Of a DNA stretch of 64,000 nt, positions 34,146-43,214 are shown piece by piece. Every line of letters begins with the position of its first letter. The first letter of the stretch is position 1. Source of the stretch: DATAOG01 sp963840925 (GTDB lineage Bacteria; Pseudomonadota; Alphaproteobacteria; Geminicoccales; Geminicoccaceae); contig CAWJAY010000030.1 of the NCBI GenBank assembly GCA_963840925.1, positions 124,001-188,000 on the forward strand. The letters are read 5' to 3'. The notes beneath the pieces are model-generated. The model had not been told where the DNA came from and searched no databases. It was given only the letters and a program-made list of their open reading frames with translations. The position numbers and the translations under genes are program-made.

Positions 34146-34906
34146 GCCGGTTCGAGGCCGGCTGGCTCCGGCTGCGCGAGCCCTTCGATCATGCCGCCCG
34201 GAGCGCGCCTCTGGCGGCGAGGTTCGCGCGCGTGCTCGGCCCGCGACCCCGCCTCGTCGACCTCGGCTGCGGCACCGGCAGCAATTTCCGCTATCTGGCG
34301 CCGCGCCTGCCGGCCGGGCAAAGCTGGCTGCTGGTCGACCATGACCCGGTGCTGCTCGAGCAGGCCCGCCTCGCAGCATCCGGTCCCGAGATCCGCGTCC
34401 AGGCGCTGGATCTCGCGGCAGAGCTGCCGGATCTTCCCCCGACCGCAGGCATCACCGCGGCGGCGATCCTCGACCTCGCTTCCGCCGCCTGGCTCGATCG
34501 CCTCGCCCGCTGGTGTCGCGGCCGGCCGGTGCTGATCGCGCTTACCTTCGACGGCCGCCTCGCCTGGCAGCCGGCGGCCGATGCCGATCAGGCGATCCGA
34601 GCGCGGTTTGTCGCCCACCAGCGGACCAACAAGGGCTTCGGCCCGGCGCTCGGGGCCGACGCCGTGCGCCACTTAGCCGGGCGCCTCGAGGCCGAGGGGC
34701 AGCGCGTAGCGATCGCGGCCTCCGACTGGTGGCTCGGCCCGGCTGATGCGCCGCTGCTCGCCGCTACGCTCGAGGGCATCATCGCCGCGATCGCCGAGAC
34801 CGGCCATTCGCGGGAGCCCTGGGCGGCGCTTCGGCGCCGACAGCTCGCGGCCGGCGAGCTGCAGCTCACCGTCGGCCACGTCGATCTTCTGGCGCTGCCG
34901 GCTTAG
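34142..34906 (+). CDS. Class I SAM-dependent methyltransferase
   Basis: This 254-residue Rossmann methyltransferase has LVDLGCGTGSNFRYLAPRLP as motif I (about residue 38) and LLVDHDPVLLEQAR as motif II. Loop residues for substrate are not recognisable. GTG 34142 overlaps the glycosyltransferase stop. It is the last gene of the rightward arm of the pterin-like cluster; 140 bp with no gene follow. Confidence 0.85.
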   Translation: MSRFEAGWLRLREPFDHAARSAPLAARFARVLGPRPRLVDLGCGTGSNFRYLAPRLPAGQSWLLVDHDPVLLEQARLAASGPEIRVQALDLAAELPDLPPTAGITAAAILDLASAAWLDRLARWCRGRPVLIALTFDGRLAWQPAADADQAIRARFVAHQRTNKGFGPALGADAVRHLAGRLEAEGQRVAIAASDWWLGPADAPLLAATLEGIIAAIAETGHSREPWAALRRRQLAAGELQLTVGHVDLLALPA

Positions 34907-35046
34907 GTGCTGGGGTCCGACCCGAGCCCACTGAGTTAACCGGGCGTTAACCTCCCTCCACTATTGTAAGTTGTGATGATCGCCGGTGCTTCGAGCGGAA
35001 GCCGATTGGTCGCGATCGAAGCGCTGCACCCGGCAGGAGCTGCATC

Positions 35047-36435
35047 ATGACCCGCGCGAATTCGCTGGCCGCCCGCGACCGGGGGAGCGTGGTCCATCCG
35101 TTCACCAATCTCGCCGAGCACGCCGAGGCGGGCCCGCTGGTGATCGATCGGGGCGAGGGCGTGTACGTGATCGACGCCCAGGGCCACCGCTACCTCGAGG
35201 GCATGGCCGGCCTGTGGTGCGCGGCGCTTGGCTTCAGCGAGACGAGGCTGGTGCAGGCCGCCGCGGCGCAGATGGCGCGCCTGCCGAGCTACCACATGTT
35301 CGGCGGCAAGTCGTATGCGCCTGCGATCGAGCTGGCGGAGCGCCTGCTCGCGATCGCCCCGGTGGCGATGTCCAAGGTGCTGTTCGTCAATTCCGGCTCG
35401 GAGGCCAACGACACCGCGGTCAAGCTGGTCCGCTACTATCACCACGCGCTGGGCAAGCCCCAGAAGACCAAGATCATCTCGCGCATGCAGGCCTATCACG
35501 GGGTGACGCTCGCCTGCGCCAGCCTGTCCGGTCTGCCGCAGGTGCATCGCGACTTCGGCCTGCCGCTCCCGGGCACGCTGCACGCCGACTGCCCGCACTA
35601 CTACCGCTTTGCCGAGCCCGGCGAGAGCGAGACCGCCTTCGCCTCGCGTCTGGCCGCGAATCTGGAGCGGCTGATCGTCCGCGAGGGCCCGGACACGGTC
35701 GGCGCTTTCATCGCCGAGCCGTTGATGGGGGCGGGTGGGGTGATCCTGCCGCCGGCCGGCTATTTCGAGCAGGTCCAGGCGGTCCTGAAGCGGTACGACG
35801 TGCTGCTGATCGCCGACGAGGTGATCACCGGCTTCGGCCGCACCGGCGCGATGTTCGGCTGTGAGACCTGCGCCATCCGGCCGGATCTGATCACGGTCGC
35901 CAAGGCGCTGTCCGCTGGCTATCAACCGATCGGCGCGGTCCTGATCGGCGAGCCGATGCACCAGGTGCTGCTCGCGCAAAGCCGCAAGATCGGGACCTTC
36001 GGCCACGGCTTCACCTTCGGCGGCCACCCGGTCGCCACCGCGGTCGCGCTGCGTGCCCTCGAAATCTATGAGGAGGACGACGTTCTGGGCCATGTGCGCG
36101 CGCGCGCGCCGCAGTTCGCCAGGCGCATTCGAAAGTTGGCCGAGCATCCGCTGGTCGGCGACGCCCGCTCGGTCGGGCTGGTCGGCGCGATCGAGCTGAT
36201 GGCGGACGGCCGGCAGCGGCTCCCGTTCGAGCCCGAGCTCAAGGTCGGCGCCCGGGTCGTGCGGCGGGCGCTGGAGCAGGGCGTGATCCTGCGGCCGCTG
36301 GTCGATACGATCTCGTTCTGTCCGCCGCTGATCATCCGGCCGGCCGAGGTCGATTTCCTGTTCGACGTGGTCGGCCGGGCGCTCGATCAGATCGCGGTCG
36401 AGCTTGCCGGGCGGGCCCGGGCGGCGGTCGCCTGA
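35047..36435 (+). CDS. Class III (omega) aminotransferase
   Basis: This 462-residue PLP enzyme has the class III pattern: GMAGLWCAALGF, the phosphate-binding NSGSEANDTAVKL, LLIADEVITGFGRTG, and the Schiff-base lysine in TVAKALSAGYQPIGAV (about residue 285). Members of this subgroup move an amino group from omega-amino acids, polyamines or aromatic amines to pyruvate. The exact donor cannot be read from sequence. AGGAGC precedes the ATG by six bases. Confidence 0.92.
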   Translation: MTRANSLAARDRGSVVHPFTNLAEHAEAGPLVIDRGEGVYVIDAQGHRYLEGMAGLWCAALGFSETRLVQAAAAQMARLPSYHMFGGKSYAPAIELAERLLAIAPVAMSKVLFVNSGSEANDTAVKLVRYYHHALGKPQKTKIISRMQAYHGVTLACASLSGLPQVHRDFGLPLPGTLHADCPHYYRFAEPGESETAFASRLAANLERLIVREGPDTVGAFIAEPLMGAGGVILPPAGYFEQVQAVLKRYDVLLIADEVITGFGRTGAMFGCETCAIRPDLITVAKALSAGYQPIGAVLIGEPMHQVLLAQSRKIGTFGHGFTFGGHPVATAVALRALEIYEEDDVLGHVRARAPQFARRIRKLAEHPLVGDARSVGLVGAIELMADGRQRLPFEPELKVGARVVRRALEQGVILRPLVDTISFCPPLIIRPAEVDFLFDVVGRALDQIAVELAGRARAAVA

Positions 36436-36458
36436 CCGTGGATCTGAACGATGTGGCG

Positions 36459-37208
36459 CTAGTAGACGTCCTGGCCGCCGTTGACCGGGATCTCGGCGCC
36501 GGTCACATAGGATGCCTCCGGGCCGCAGAGATAGTAGATCACCGCCGCGACCTCGGCCGGCGAGCCGAGGCGCCTGAGGGGAATCCGTGACACCAGCTGG
36601 TCGGTTCCGGGCGACAGGATCGCGGTGTTGATCTCGCCGGGGCAGACCGCGTTGACCCGGATACCGAGCGGTGCGAGGTCGGCCGCCAGCTCCCGGGTCA
36701 GCGCCCAGAGAGCTGCTTTGGATGTGCTGTAGGCGCTGCCGGCGAACGGATGGACGCGATGACCGGCGATCGAGGTGATGTTGACGATCGCGCCGTCGCC
36801 GCCCTGCAGCCGCTTGGCGAGCGCGCGCGCGAAGAACACGGGCGAGAACAGGTTGATCGCGAACACCTCCTGCCACAGTACCAGATCGCCATCGAGGCAG
36901 CCCAGCCGCTTGCCGGCCTCGCCCTTGGGCGAGAACCCGGCATTGTTGACCAGGGCGTGCAGAGGCCGGTCGCCGAGCAGCTCGAGCAGGTGGTCGATTG
37001 CGATCTCGAGATCCTCGACCTTGGACAGATCGGCCGTGATATGAGCGTGGCGGTCGCTGCGCGCGCATTCCGGCGGCACCGCTTCGCGCGAGCAGGTGAC
37101 GACGCGCCAGCCCTGGTTGACGAAATACATCGCCGTCGCGTGACCGATGCCGCGGCTGGCCCCGGTGATGAACACGGTCCGATCGCCGCTCGTCCCGCCG
37201 CCGTCCAT
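36459..37208 (-). CDS. Short-chain dehydrogenase/reductase (SDR)
   Basis: This 249-residue classical SDR has the cofactor motif TGASRGIGHATAM near the N-terminus, NNAGFSPKG, catalytic serine in ITSIAGHR and the YSTSK pair, with the PGEINT loop. Its substrate is unknown. ATG 37208 follows GAGGACGGGG; the open frame to 37337 is not part of the family. It converges with the aminotransferase and diverges from the flippase. Confidence 0.9.
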   Translation of the reverse strand: MDGGGTSGDRTVFITGASRGIGHATAMYFVNQGWRVVTCSREAVPPECARSDRHAHITADLSKVEDLEIAIDHLLELLGDRPLHALVNNAGFSPKGEAGKRLGCLDGDLVLWQEVFAINLFSPVFFARALAKRLQGGDGAIVNITSIAGHRVHPFAGSAYSTSKAALWALTRELAADLAPLGIRVNAVCPGEINTAILSPGTDQLVSRIPLRRLGSPAEVAAVIYYLCGPEASYVTGAEIPVNGGQDVY

Positions 37209-37357
37209 GGTCCCCGTCCTCGCGCGGTTGTCGCCCTGCACATAAGCCGCGGCCGAGGCGCGGGCAAGGTCGTCGACGCGCGGCGGAAGTGGCTGCCGAC
37301 CGGCGCCCCGACGCCAAGATGCGCTCGGCGCGGCCATCGATGCGAGGAGCGCGAGCC

Positions 37358-38913
37358 GTGATCGAGCGCGTCAAGAACCTGGTCCGGCGGCCGCTGGTCC
37401 GCAACATTCTGGCGCTTTATGGCGTGCGCGTGGTCGACCAGCTGTTGCCGCTGCTGCTCATTCCCTATCTGGCCCGCGTGCTCGGTCCGGCCGGTTGGGG
37501 CCTCGTGGCCTTCGCGCAGGCATTCGCGATCTATGGCATCGTCACGGTCGAGTACGGCTTCGAATATGCCGGCACGCGCGCGGTCGCCCAGGGGCGCCAG
37601 CAGCCGGGCCGGCTCGCCGAGCTGGTCGCCGGCGTGCTCGGCACGCAGCTGCTGCTCGCCTGCGCCCTGACCCTCGTCGCAGTCGTGATCCAGCTGCTCG
37701 TGCCGGCTTTCCGGGACCAGCCGCTGCTGCTTTGGGCAGGGCTCGCCTTTGCCGTCCTCCAAGGCGTGGCCCCGATCTGGTATTTCACCGGCCAGGAGCG
37801 GCTCGCGCTGATCGCCGGCATCGATACCGGGGCCAAGCTGCTCGGCACCGTCGCGGTGCTCCTGCTCGTGCGCGGGCCGGCCGACGGCTGGCTGGTGCTG
37901 GCGGCGAGCGCTGGCGCCTCGCTGGTCTCGACGAGCATCGCGTACGCGCTGGTGCTGCGCGAGACCCGGCCGGGCAGGCTCAGCCTCCGGCTGATCGGGC
38001 ACACCCTCAGGCTCGGCGCCAGCATGTTCCTGATGCGCCTCTCGGTCCTGATGCACACGGCGGGCAACGCCTTCCTGCTCGGCCTGCTGGTCGCGCCGCA
38101 GCAGGTCGCGTTCTTCGTCGCCGGCGAGAAGCTGTGCCGGCCGGCCGCCTGGCTGCTGCAGCCGATCAACGTCGCCTTGCTGCCGCGCCTGTCGCATCTG
38201 GTCGGGCACAGCCCCGACCGGGCCAAGGCGCTGGCCGGCCTCAGCATTTTACTGATGGCGCTGGTCGGACTGGGCTTCGGCGTGGCGCTCGGGATCGCCG
38301 CGCCCTGGCTGATCGGCCTGTTCTTCGGGCCAGAGTACGGGGTCGCGGTCGCGGTGATGCGGGTCATGGCGCTGATCGTGCCGCTGATCGTGCTGAATGC
38401 CGCCCTGGTCAGCCAGTGGCTGATCCCCCACGGCCTCGACCGGCAGCTGAACTTCGTGATCCTGTCCGCGAGCGCGCTCAACCTGGCCCTGGCGCTCGGC
38501 CTGGTGCCGCGCTTCGGGGCGCTCGGCATGGCCTGGGGACCGTGGCCGTCGAGGGCTACATCCTGCTCGGCCTGTGGTGGGCGCTGCAGCGCAACGGGCT
38601 CAGGCCGATCGAGCCCGGCCTGTTGCGCGCGGTTGGGCCTGGGCCGCAGCCGAACGACACCCGTCCTGAGCGGTCAGCGAGAACGCCGTCCGAGCGTGCC
38701 GGCGACGAAGGCGTCGAGCAGCCGCGCCAGCGCCGCCGGGTCCCGGGCGCGCTGGTGCGCGGCGAGCGCGGCGCCGAGCGTCGGCCGGAGCGCAAGCGCC
38801 CGCGTGGTCGCTTCGGCCAGCTGCTCGAGGCTCGCGAACACCGCGCCGACCGCGGCCGGCGCGCTCAGCTGCAGGCGCATCATGGAAAAGCCGGCGCCAT
38901 CATCCAGGATTAG
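37358..38913 (+). CDS. Wzx-type oligosaccharide flippase, frameshifted near the 3' end
   Basis: A polytopic membrane protein of the polysaccharide-transporter family with about 12 hydrophobic helices, beginning RPLVRNILALYGVRVVDQLLPLLLIPY. Such flippases move undecaprenyl-linked oligosaccharides across the inner membrane. The frame shifts at about 38540 (four G where five restore VAVEGYILLGLWWAL). The last 100 codons to 38913 look arginine-rich and non-coding, so the true stop probably lies near 38650-38700. GTG 37358 follows GAGGAG by eight bases. It opens the polysaccharide locus. Confidence 0.8.
38674..38883 (-). pseudogene. Short fragment resembling a glycosyltransferase C-terminus
   Basis: A 69-codon leftward frame reads ASLEQLAEATTRALALRPTL and then DPAALARLLDAFVAGTLGRR, the helical pattern seen at the end of many GT-B glycosyltransferases. 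The frame is open a little further upstream (LILDDGAGFSMMRLQLS) but no complete gene can be built. It overlaps the doubtful 3' end of the flippase frame on the other strand. Confidence 0.3.
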
Positions 38914-39296
38914 AGCCGAGCACGTCCGCGGGCGAAAGCATCAGAAGCCGTCGCGGAAGCGGTTAGCAATCGGCAGCTCCCCGTGCTGCCGCCGACGATC
39001 GAAAATAATCCCGGCTGTGGGCGAACGCGCCAGCCGAGATCGATCCCGGACCAATTCAGGCGGCCGGCGGATCGCCCGCCCACATCCTCCTGGTCGTGTC
39101 GGCCTCGATCTCGACGATGCGCGGCGAGATTCGGCGCCGGTTCTCGGCGAGCCCAGCCCGCATGTTATGCTTGGATTGGCTATTGCAGGCAAAGCCCATT
39201 TCGGCCTTGCCCTCGTCGGCCGGATTCGACTTCGGCGTCAGGGTGGGCATCGCTCTTCACCGGACGGCTCGCGCCGATTAATCAGGGGAGCGGTTG
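38914..39296. other. Intergenic region before the GMC oxidoreductase remnant
   Basis: These 383 bases carry no gene I can support. Short frames on both strands lack ribosome-binding sites and family resemblance. A GGGGAG motif at the right end serves the GMC gene at 39297. Confidence 0.4.
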
Positions 39297-40220
39297 ATGA
39301 CTTTACGTGACGCACGCGAGCTTGAGGACGGCGCGGTGATCGAGCGCGACCTTTGCGTCGTCGGCGCGGGCGCCGCCGGGATTACCATCGCGCTCGCGTT
39401 CGCCGGCGCCAATGTCCGCCTGTGTCTCCTGGAGAGCGGTGGGCTCGAGTACGAGCAGGCGATCCAGGACCTGTACAGGGGCGAGAACGTGGGCCTGCGC
39501 TCCTTCGATCTGGACGCCTGCGGCTACGCTTCTTCGGAGGCACCCCAACCACTGGGAGGGCCGCTGTCGGCCGCTCGACGAGATCTACTTCGGGGTCCGT
39601 GTTTGGGTGCCGCACAGCGGCTGGCCGATTGCGCGCACCGATCTCGAGCCCTTCTATTCGCAGGCCCAGGAACTCTTCAGCTCGGACCTCTGGAATATGA
39701 CGGCCGGGCCTGGCTGGGCAGACGAGGTCCTGGCCCCGTTCGACCCCGAGGCGTTCCGCAGCCTGGTCTGGCAATACAGCCCGCCGACCAGGTTCGGCGA
39801 GATCTACCGCGGCGAGCTCGAGGTCGCGGGCAACGTCGACGTGGTGCTGCACGCGAACGTCATCGACATCGCGGCCAACGAGGCCGGCTCGGAGGTCCGG
39901 GGGCTGCGTCTTGCGACTCTCGATGGCAAGCGTTTCGAGGCGCGCGCCAAGGCCTACGTCTTGGCCTGCGGGGCTCGAGAACCCACGCCTTCTGCTGGCG
40001 GCCAATCGCCGGATGCCCGTCGGCCTCGGCAACGCCCACGACAACGTCGGCCGCTGTCGTCCCGAGCTACGAAGCGCTCGGCATGACCTGGGTCACGGTG
40101 CTGGTCGAGCTGGTCATCCTGGTCGCCCTGCTGCTCGCGCTGGCGCTCAACGGGCACAGGGTCTCGGGCGATCGGGCGGCGCCGTCCCGCCGGCTGCTAG
40201 TCTCGGAGGGGCGATCTTGA
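39297..40220 (+). pseudogene. Truncated GMC-type FAD oxidoreductase fused to an unrelated membrane segment
   Basis: The start has the FAD motif LCVVGAGAAGITIALAFAG (residues 19-37) and, after a shift near 39535, GGTPNHWEGRCRPL, the GMC substrate-domain segment and VLACGARE. A second shift near 39975 gives LENPRLLLAANRRMP. The homology then ends at GNAHDNVGR (about 40050), less than two thirds into a normal GMC protein. The frame runs instead into TWVTVLVELVILVALLLALA, a transmembrane helix of another gene. This looks like a deletion joining two genes, on top of frameshifts. Confidence 0.75.
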
Positions 40221-40278
40221 GCCTTTGGCGCGTGACGGGACTGATGCTAGACAATCAGGACCCAACAGGATCCGAGCC

Positions 40279-41226
40279 ATGACCGTTGCCGCTGCCGTCA
40301 CCACCTTCAACCGGCTGGAGTCGCTCAAGCGCTGCATCGCGGCGATCCGCGCCCAGCACGCTGCGGTCGACGAAATCATCGTGGTCAACGACCAGAGCAC
40401 CGACGGCACGCGTGAATGGCTGGACAGCCAGCCCGATCTGGTCGCGATCCATCAGCCCGGCAACTTCGGCGCCGCCTGCAGCTTCAAGACCGTGCTCCAG
40501 GCGGCGTTCGAGGGTGGCCACGAGTTCGCCTGGGCGATGGATGACGACGTCTTCCCCGAGCCTGGCTCGCTTGGCATCCTGCTCGAGACCGCGGCCGAGC
40601 TGCGCGCCAAGGGCGTCAGGCTCGGCGGGCTCGCCGCCTATCAGGCGCATTGGGACCAGGGCGCGACGACCTGGCTGCCCTGGCGCCTGCCGACCACGCT
40701 CGCGGCCGCGTTCCGCTACCGTTACCTCAGCCCCGAGATTGGCATCGAGCGCGGCAAGGGCGAGCCCAAGGAGATCGACCTCTACCCCTTCATCAGCACG
40801 TTGTTCACGCGCGAGGCGATGGCTGAGTGTGGCTTCCCGAACCAGGACTTCTTCTACTACGGCGAGGACACCGACTACGCATTCCGCCTGGCCGAGCAGG
40901 GCTTCAAGAGCTACATCGTGCCGAAGTGCGTGGTCGAGCACGCTGGCGGCGGCTTCATGGCGCCGGAGCTGCTGCCGGTCGCGGCCAACTGGCGCTACTA
41001 CTACATGTACCGCAACCAGCTGACGCTGGTGCGCATGTACGGCCGCCGGCTCGGCCCGCTCAAGCGGCTCGCCTGCCAGATCCGGATTCTGATGGGTCTC
41101 AGCAAGCGCCTGCTACTGGAATCCCGGCGCGGCAACTTCGGCGCCTGCAAGCTCGCGCTGCGCGGCGCCGCGGACGCCTTCCGCCACCGCATGGGCAAAC
41201 GGGTCGCCCCCGGCACCACCGGATAG
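40279..41226 (+). CDS. Family 2 glycosyltransferase
   Basis: This 315-residue GT-A enzyme has the opening VAAAVTTFNRLESLKRC, nucleotide-sugar contacts VNDQSTDGT and the DxD-type metal site AWAMDDDVFPEPG (about residue 90). The YGEDTDYAFRLAEQGF block is the ED-motif typical of rhamnosyl- and galactofuranosyl-type GT2 enzymes. It lacks membrane helices and likely works at the inner face of the membrane. ATG 40279 is supported by the family start. The frame is intact, unlike its neighbours. Confidence 0.88.
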   Translation: MTVAAAVTTFNRLESLKRCIAAIRAQHAAVDEIIVVNDQSTDGTREWLDSQPDLVAIHQPGNFGAACSFKTVLQAAFEGGHEFAWAMDDDVFPEPGSLGILLETAAELRAKGVRLGGLAAYQAHWDQGATTWLPWRLPTTLAAAFRYRYLSPEIGIERGKGEPKEIDLYPFISTLFTREAMAECGFPNQDFFYYGEDTDYAFRLAEQGFKSYIVPKCVVEHAGGGFMAPELLPVAANWRYYYMYRNQLTLVRMYGRRLGPLKRLACQIRILMGLSKRLLLESRRGNFGACKLALRGAADAFRHRMGKRVAPGTTG

Positions 41227-41284
41227 CCGTCGGTCCCCTTCAGCCGAGCGCGGGGGCCCTGCCGCAGACCCCGCCATGTAGCGC

Positions 41285-41425
41285 TCAGTCGGGCAGGAAA
41301 TCCGGGTCGAGGGCCTCGTCCAAAGTATAGGGCGAGAGGTGGGGAAAAGTCTGCCCGGACAACCCGGTCTGGGTGATCGCGTGCGCGAGCGTCAGCATAG
41401 GCCTCGGGCAACACCGCCTCGAGGT
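41285..41425 (-). pseudogene. C-terminal remnant of a DUF29 family gene
   Basis: Only the last 45 or so codons remain. They read EAVLPEAYADARAR, then after one shift ITQTGLSGQTFPHLSPYTLD and EALDPDFLPD before a stop at 41285. The P-Y/W-T-L-D-x-x-L-D-x-x-F/W-x-P ending is characteristic of DUF29 proteins, which are common in multicopy in some alphaproteobacteria and cyanobacteria. The 5' part has been replaced by a desaturase fragment. Confidence 0.55.
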
Positions 41426-41479
41426 GAACTTCTGAGACTCAAACTCTCCGCCAGGTCGTCGCGCAGCCGCTGCCGATGC

Positions 41480-41665
41480 GCGCGCAGCGTGGTCGAGTTC
41501 GTCGTCACCGTGGTGCCGTTCGTGGCGTTGTGGCTCCTGATGCTGCTCAGCCTCCGCTACTCCTGGTGGCTCTGCCCGCTGCTCGCGGTGCCGGCGGCAG
41601 GCTTTCTCGTGCGTCTGTTCGTGATCCAGCACGACTGCCTGCATCTCGCTCTGGGACGACGACTA
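41480..41665 (+). pseudogene. Fragment of a membrane fatty-acid desaturase
   Basis: The translation SVVEFVVTVVPFVALWLLML, then YSWWLCPLLAVPAAGFLVRL and FVIQHDCLHLAL, matches the first two membrane helices and the first histidine box (HDCxH) of the acyl-lipid desaturase family. The match stops immediately after the histidine box, and the other two boxes are missing. The upstream start is also unclear. It is a broken gene between a DUF29 remnant and an IS481 scrap. Confidence 0.65.
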
Positions 41666-41750
41666 GGTGTTGTTGCCAAGGAGGTTGTTCATCCAGGCTT
41701 GGGGTTGAAGCTGAGGTTGTGAGACCTGAACAGCTGGCCCGGAGTCTCGG

Positions 41751-41957
41751 ATGAACGTTCACCAGAATGCACGCATGACGGTCCATGGTCGACTCCTGCT
41801 GGTTCAGCGCGTGCGCGAGGTCGGCTGGTGCGTAGTCGACGCGGCGGCCGCGGCTGGGGTCTCGGAACGCACCGCTTACACCTGGCTGGCGGCAGCCAGG
41901 CTTTCCAGCGCCGTTGCGATTCCACCGCCCCTTCCAGCTCCCACAGCGGGCGATTGA
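41751..41957 (+). mobile_element. IS481-family transposase N-terminal fragment
   Basis: The frame starts MNVHQNARMTVHGRLLLVQR and continues with a helix-turn-helix, WCVVDAAAAAGVSERTAYTWLAA. This is the standard opening of IS481-family transposases (MN-x-H-x-NAR-T). After about 50 codons the similarity ends; the integrase (DDE) domain is absent. It is a relic and cannot transpose. Confidence 0.7.
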
Positions 41958-42073
41958 GCTCCACATCGTCCGCGCACCTGCTGCCCGGCCGTTCGCCTGG
42001 CTTTAACAGCCCGATCGCGCGCGCGACGCGCCGGACCGTGCTCGGCCCGACCAGGTGCCGCTCGGCGATCCGG

Positions 42074-42548
42074 TCAACGGCGAGATCCGCGCGCGGACCC
42101 ATGAGCGCCACGCACCATCGCGGCCTCGGCGCGCAGATCAGATTCGATGCGCTCTTGGAGCACCGGCCGGAGCCAACATTCCCGTTCGACGGGCGCTCGG
42201 CGGCGGCGGCCGATGTACGCTGCTTCGATTAGGAGCCGCTCCTTCCATCTCTCGGCCTCGGCTGCTGCCGCGGCTCGCTGCTCAGGCGACGGCCTGGGCA
42301 GGCGCCGGGCGAGCGCGGATTCCGCGGCCGCCCGTTGCTCCGGCGTCAGGCGATTCGCGAGCGAACTCGAGCCGCTCGTCCATGGCCACCCAGAAATGCG
42401 TCCGCCACCAGACGCCCTTGAGATCGTCCTCGGGGAGCTCGGCGATGTCCAGGCGAAGCGAGCCCAGGTGGGCGACGATCTCCTGCCGTGGCTTGCCGTC
42501 AGACCGCCGCGATTTCGCGAGCTTGATCACGAGTAAGCCGTGCCCCAT
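42074..42548 (-). pseudogene. Unknown gene, one frameshift
   Basis: From ATG 42548 the product starts MGHGLLVIKLAKSRRSDGKP and RQEIVAHLGSLRLD. After a shift near 42370 it continues NRLTPEQRAAAESALARRLP, EAERWKERLLIEAAYIG and ERECWLRPVLQERIESDLRA to a stop at 42074. The charged, helical C-terminal part looks genuinely coding. The R-x-D-G-K-P-R-Q-x-x-x-x-x-L-G pattern is found in uncharacterised proteins of accessory regions. No function can be assigned. Confidence 0.45.
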
Positions 42549-42705
42549 TTGCGCGTGCGTCTGACTTCGGCCAGCGATCTGATCGTCTCGCCGATCACCC
42601 GAGCCAGGGTAAGGCTCAGCTGGCACCTGTGGTCTGGCGCCGATCGCGGCTGTAACGCCTGGCAGCTCTGCCGGTCTCCGGCCATCCAAAGTCAAGGAGA
42701 GACGC

Positions 42706-42819
42706 ATGTCGATACGGTTGGCTTGCCTGGTGCTCCTCGCTGTTCTCGGCGCCGGCTGTGCCGCGGGCGGGTGCCAAACACCGGCTTCGCCGAAGTCGCC
42801 ACGCTCGAGCGAGCGATGA
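42706..42819 (+). CDS. Very small putative lipoprotein
   Basis: A 37-codon frame starts at ATG 42706 behind AAGGAGAG (seven to eight bases upstream). It reads MSIRLACLVLLAVLGAGCAA, a short signal peptide with the lipobox LGAGC, followed by a 19-residue polar tail with two more cysteines or prolines. Small lipoproteins of this type are common in proteobacteria and often missed. Nothing indicates its role. It stands alone in an otherwise gene-poor stretch. Confidence 0.5.
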   Translation: MSIRLACLVLLAVLGAGCAAGGCQTPASPKSPRSSER

Positions 42820-43214
42820 AGCCCGGTGTGGCTTCCTCTCGATGCTGCGCCCCTTTTTCAGTGCCAACTCTCCATGCCGATAGCTTGCTTTCTCCGTCCG
42901 AGAGGCCCACACTCAGCCTTCAGCAACCGGCATATGGGGATGTCGGCTCAGAAGCCTTGCCTTGCACGCCGGGGCGGCGCATGGTGGGCCTTCAGGAAAC
43001 GGTATCCGGGGAATCTCGGTTAAGAACGCCGCCGCTGGTCGCGCCTTGTCAGACGGTGCCGGCCGCGCGTGCTGTGATTTGCGGCCTGGCAGGTCGCCGC
43101 CCGCTGCTGTGGTTTACGATCCGGCAAGGGATCGGGGCCATAACAGAGGGGCCGCCAAGGCGCTGGCGCCGCGTTTATCCTGATAATCATCCCTAAGCAG
43201 CGGTCGACGGCTTC
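42820..43214. other. Gene-poor stretch before the SAF-domain oxidoreductase
   Basis: About 395 bases without a supported gene. All frames are short or lack ribosome-binding sites and protein-like composition. The promoter of the oxidoreductase-rfbC genes should lie here, but no convincing -35/-10 pair was recognised. Confidence 0.4.

Noticed and set aside
34931..34955. GTTAAC...GTTAAC inverted repeat after the methyltransferase gene
   Set aside because: The arms are only six bases and no T-run follows, so neither a terminator nor a convincing operator can be claimed.
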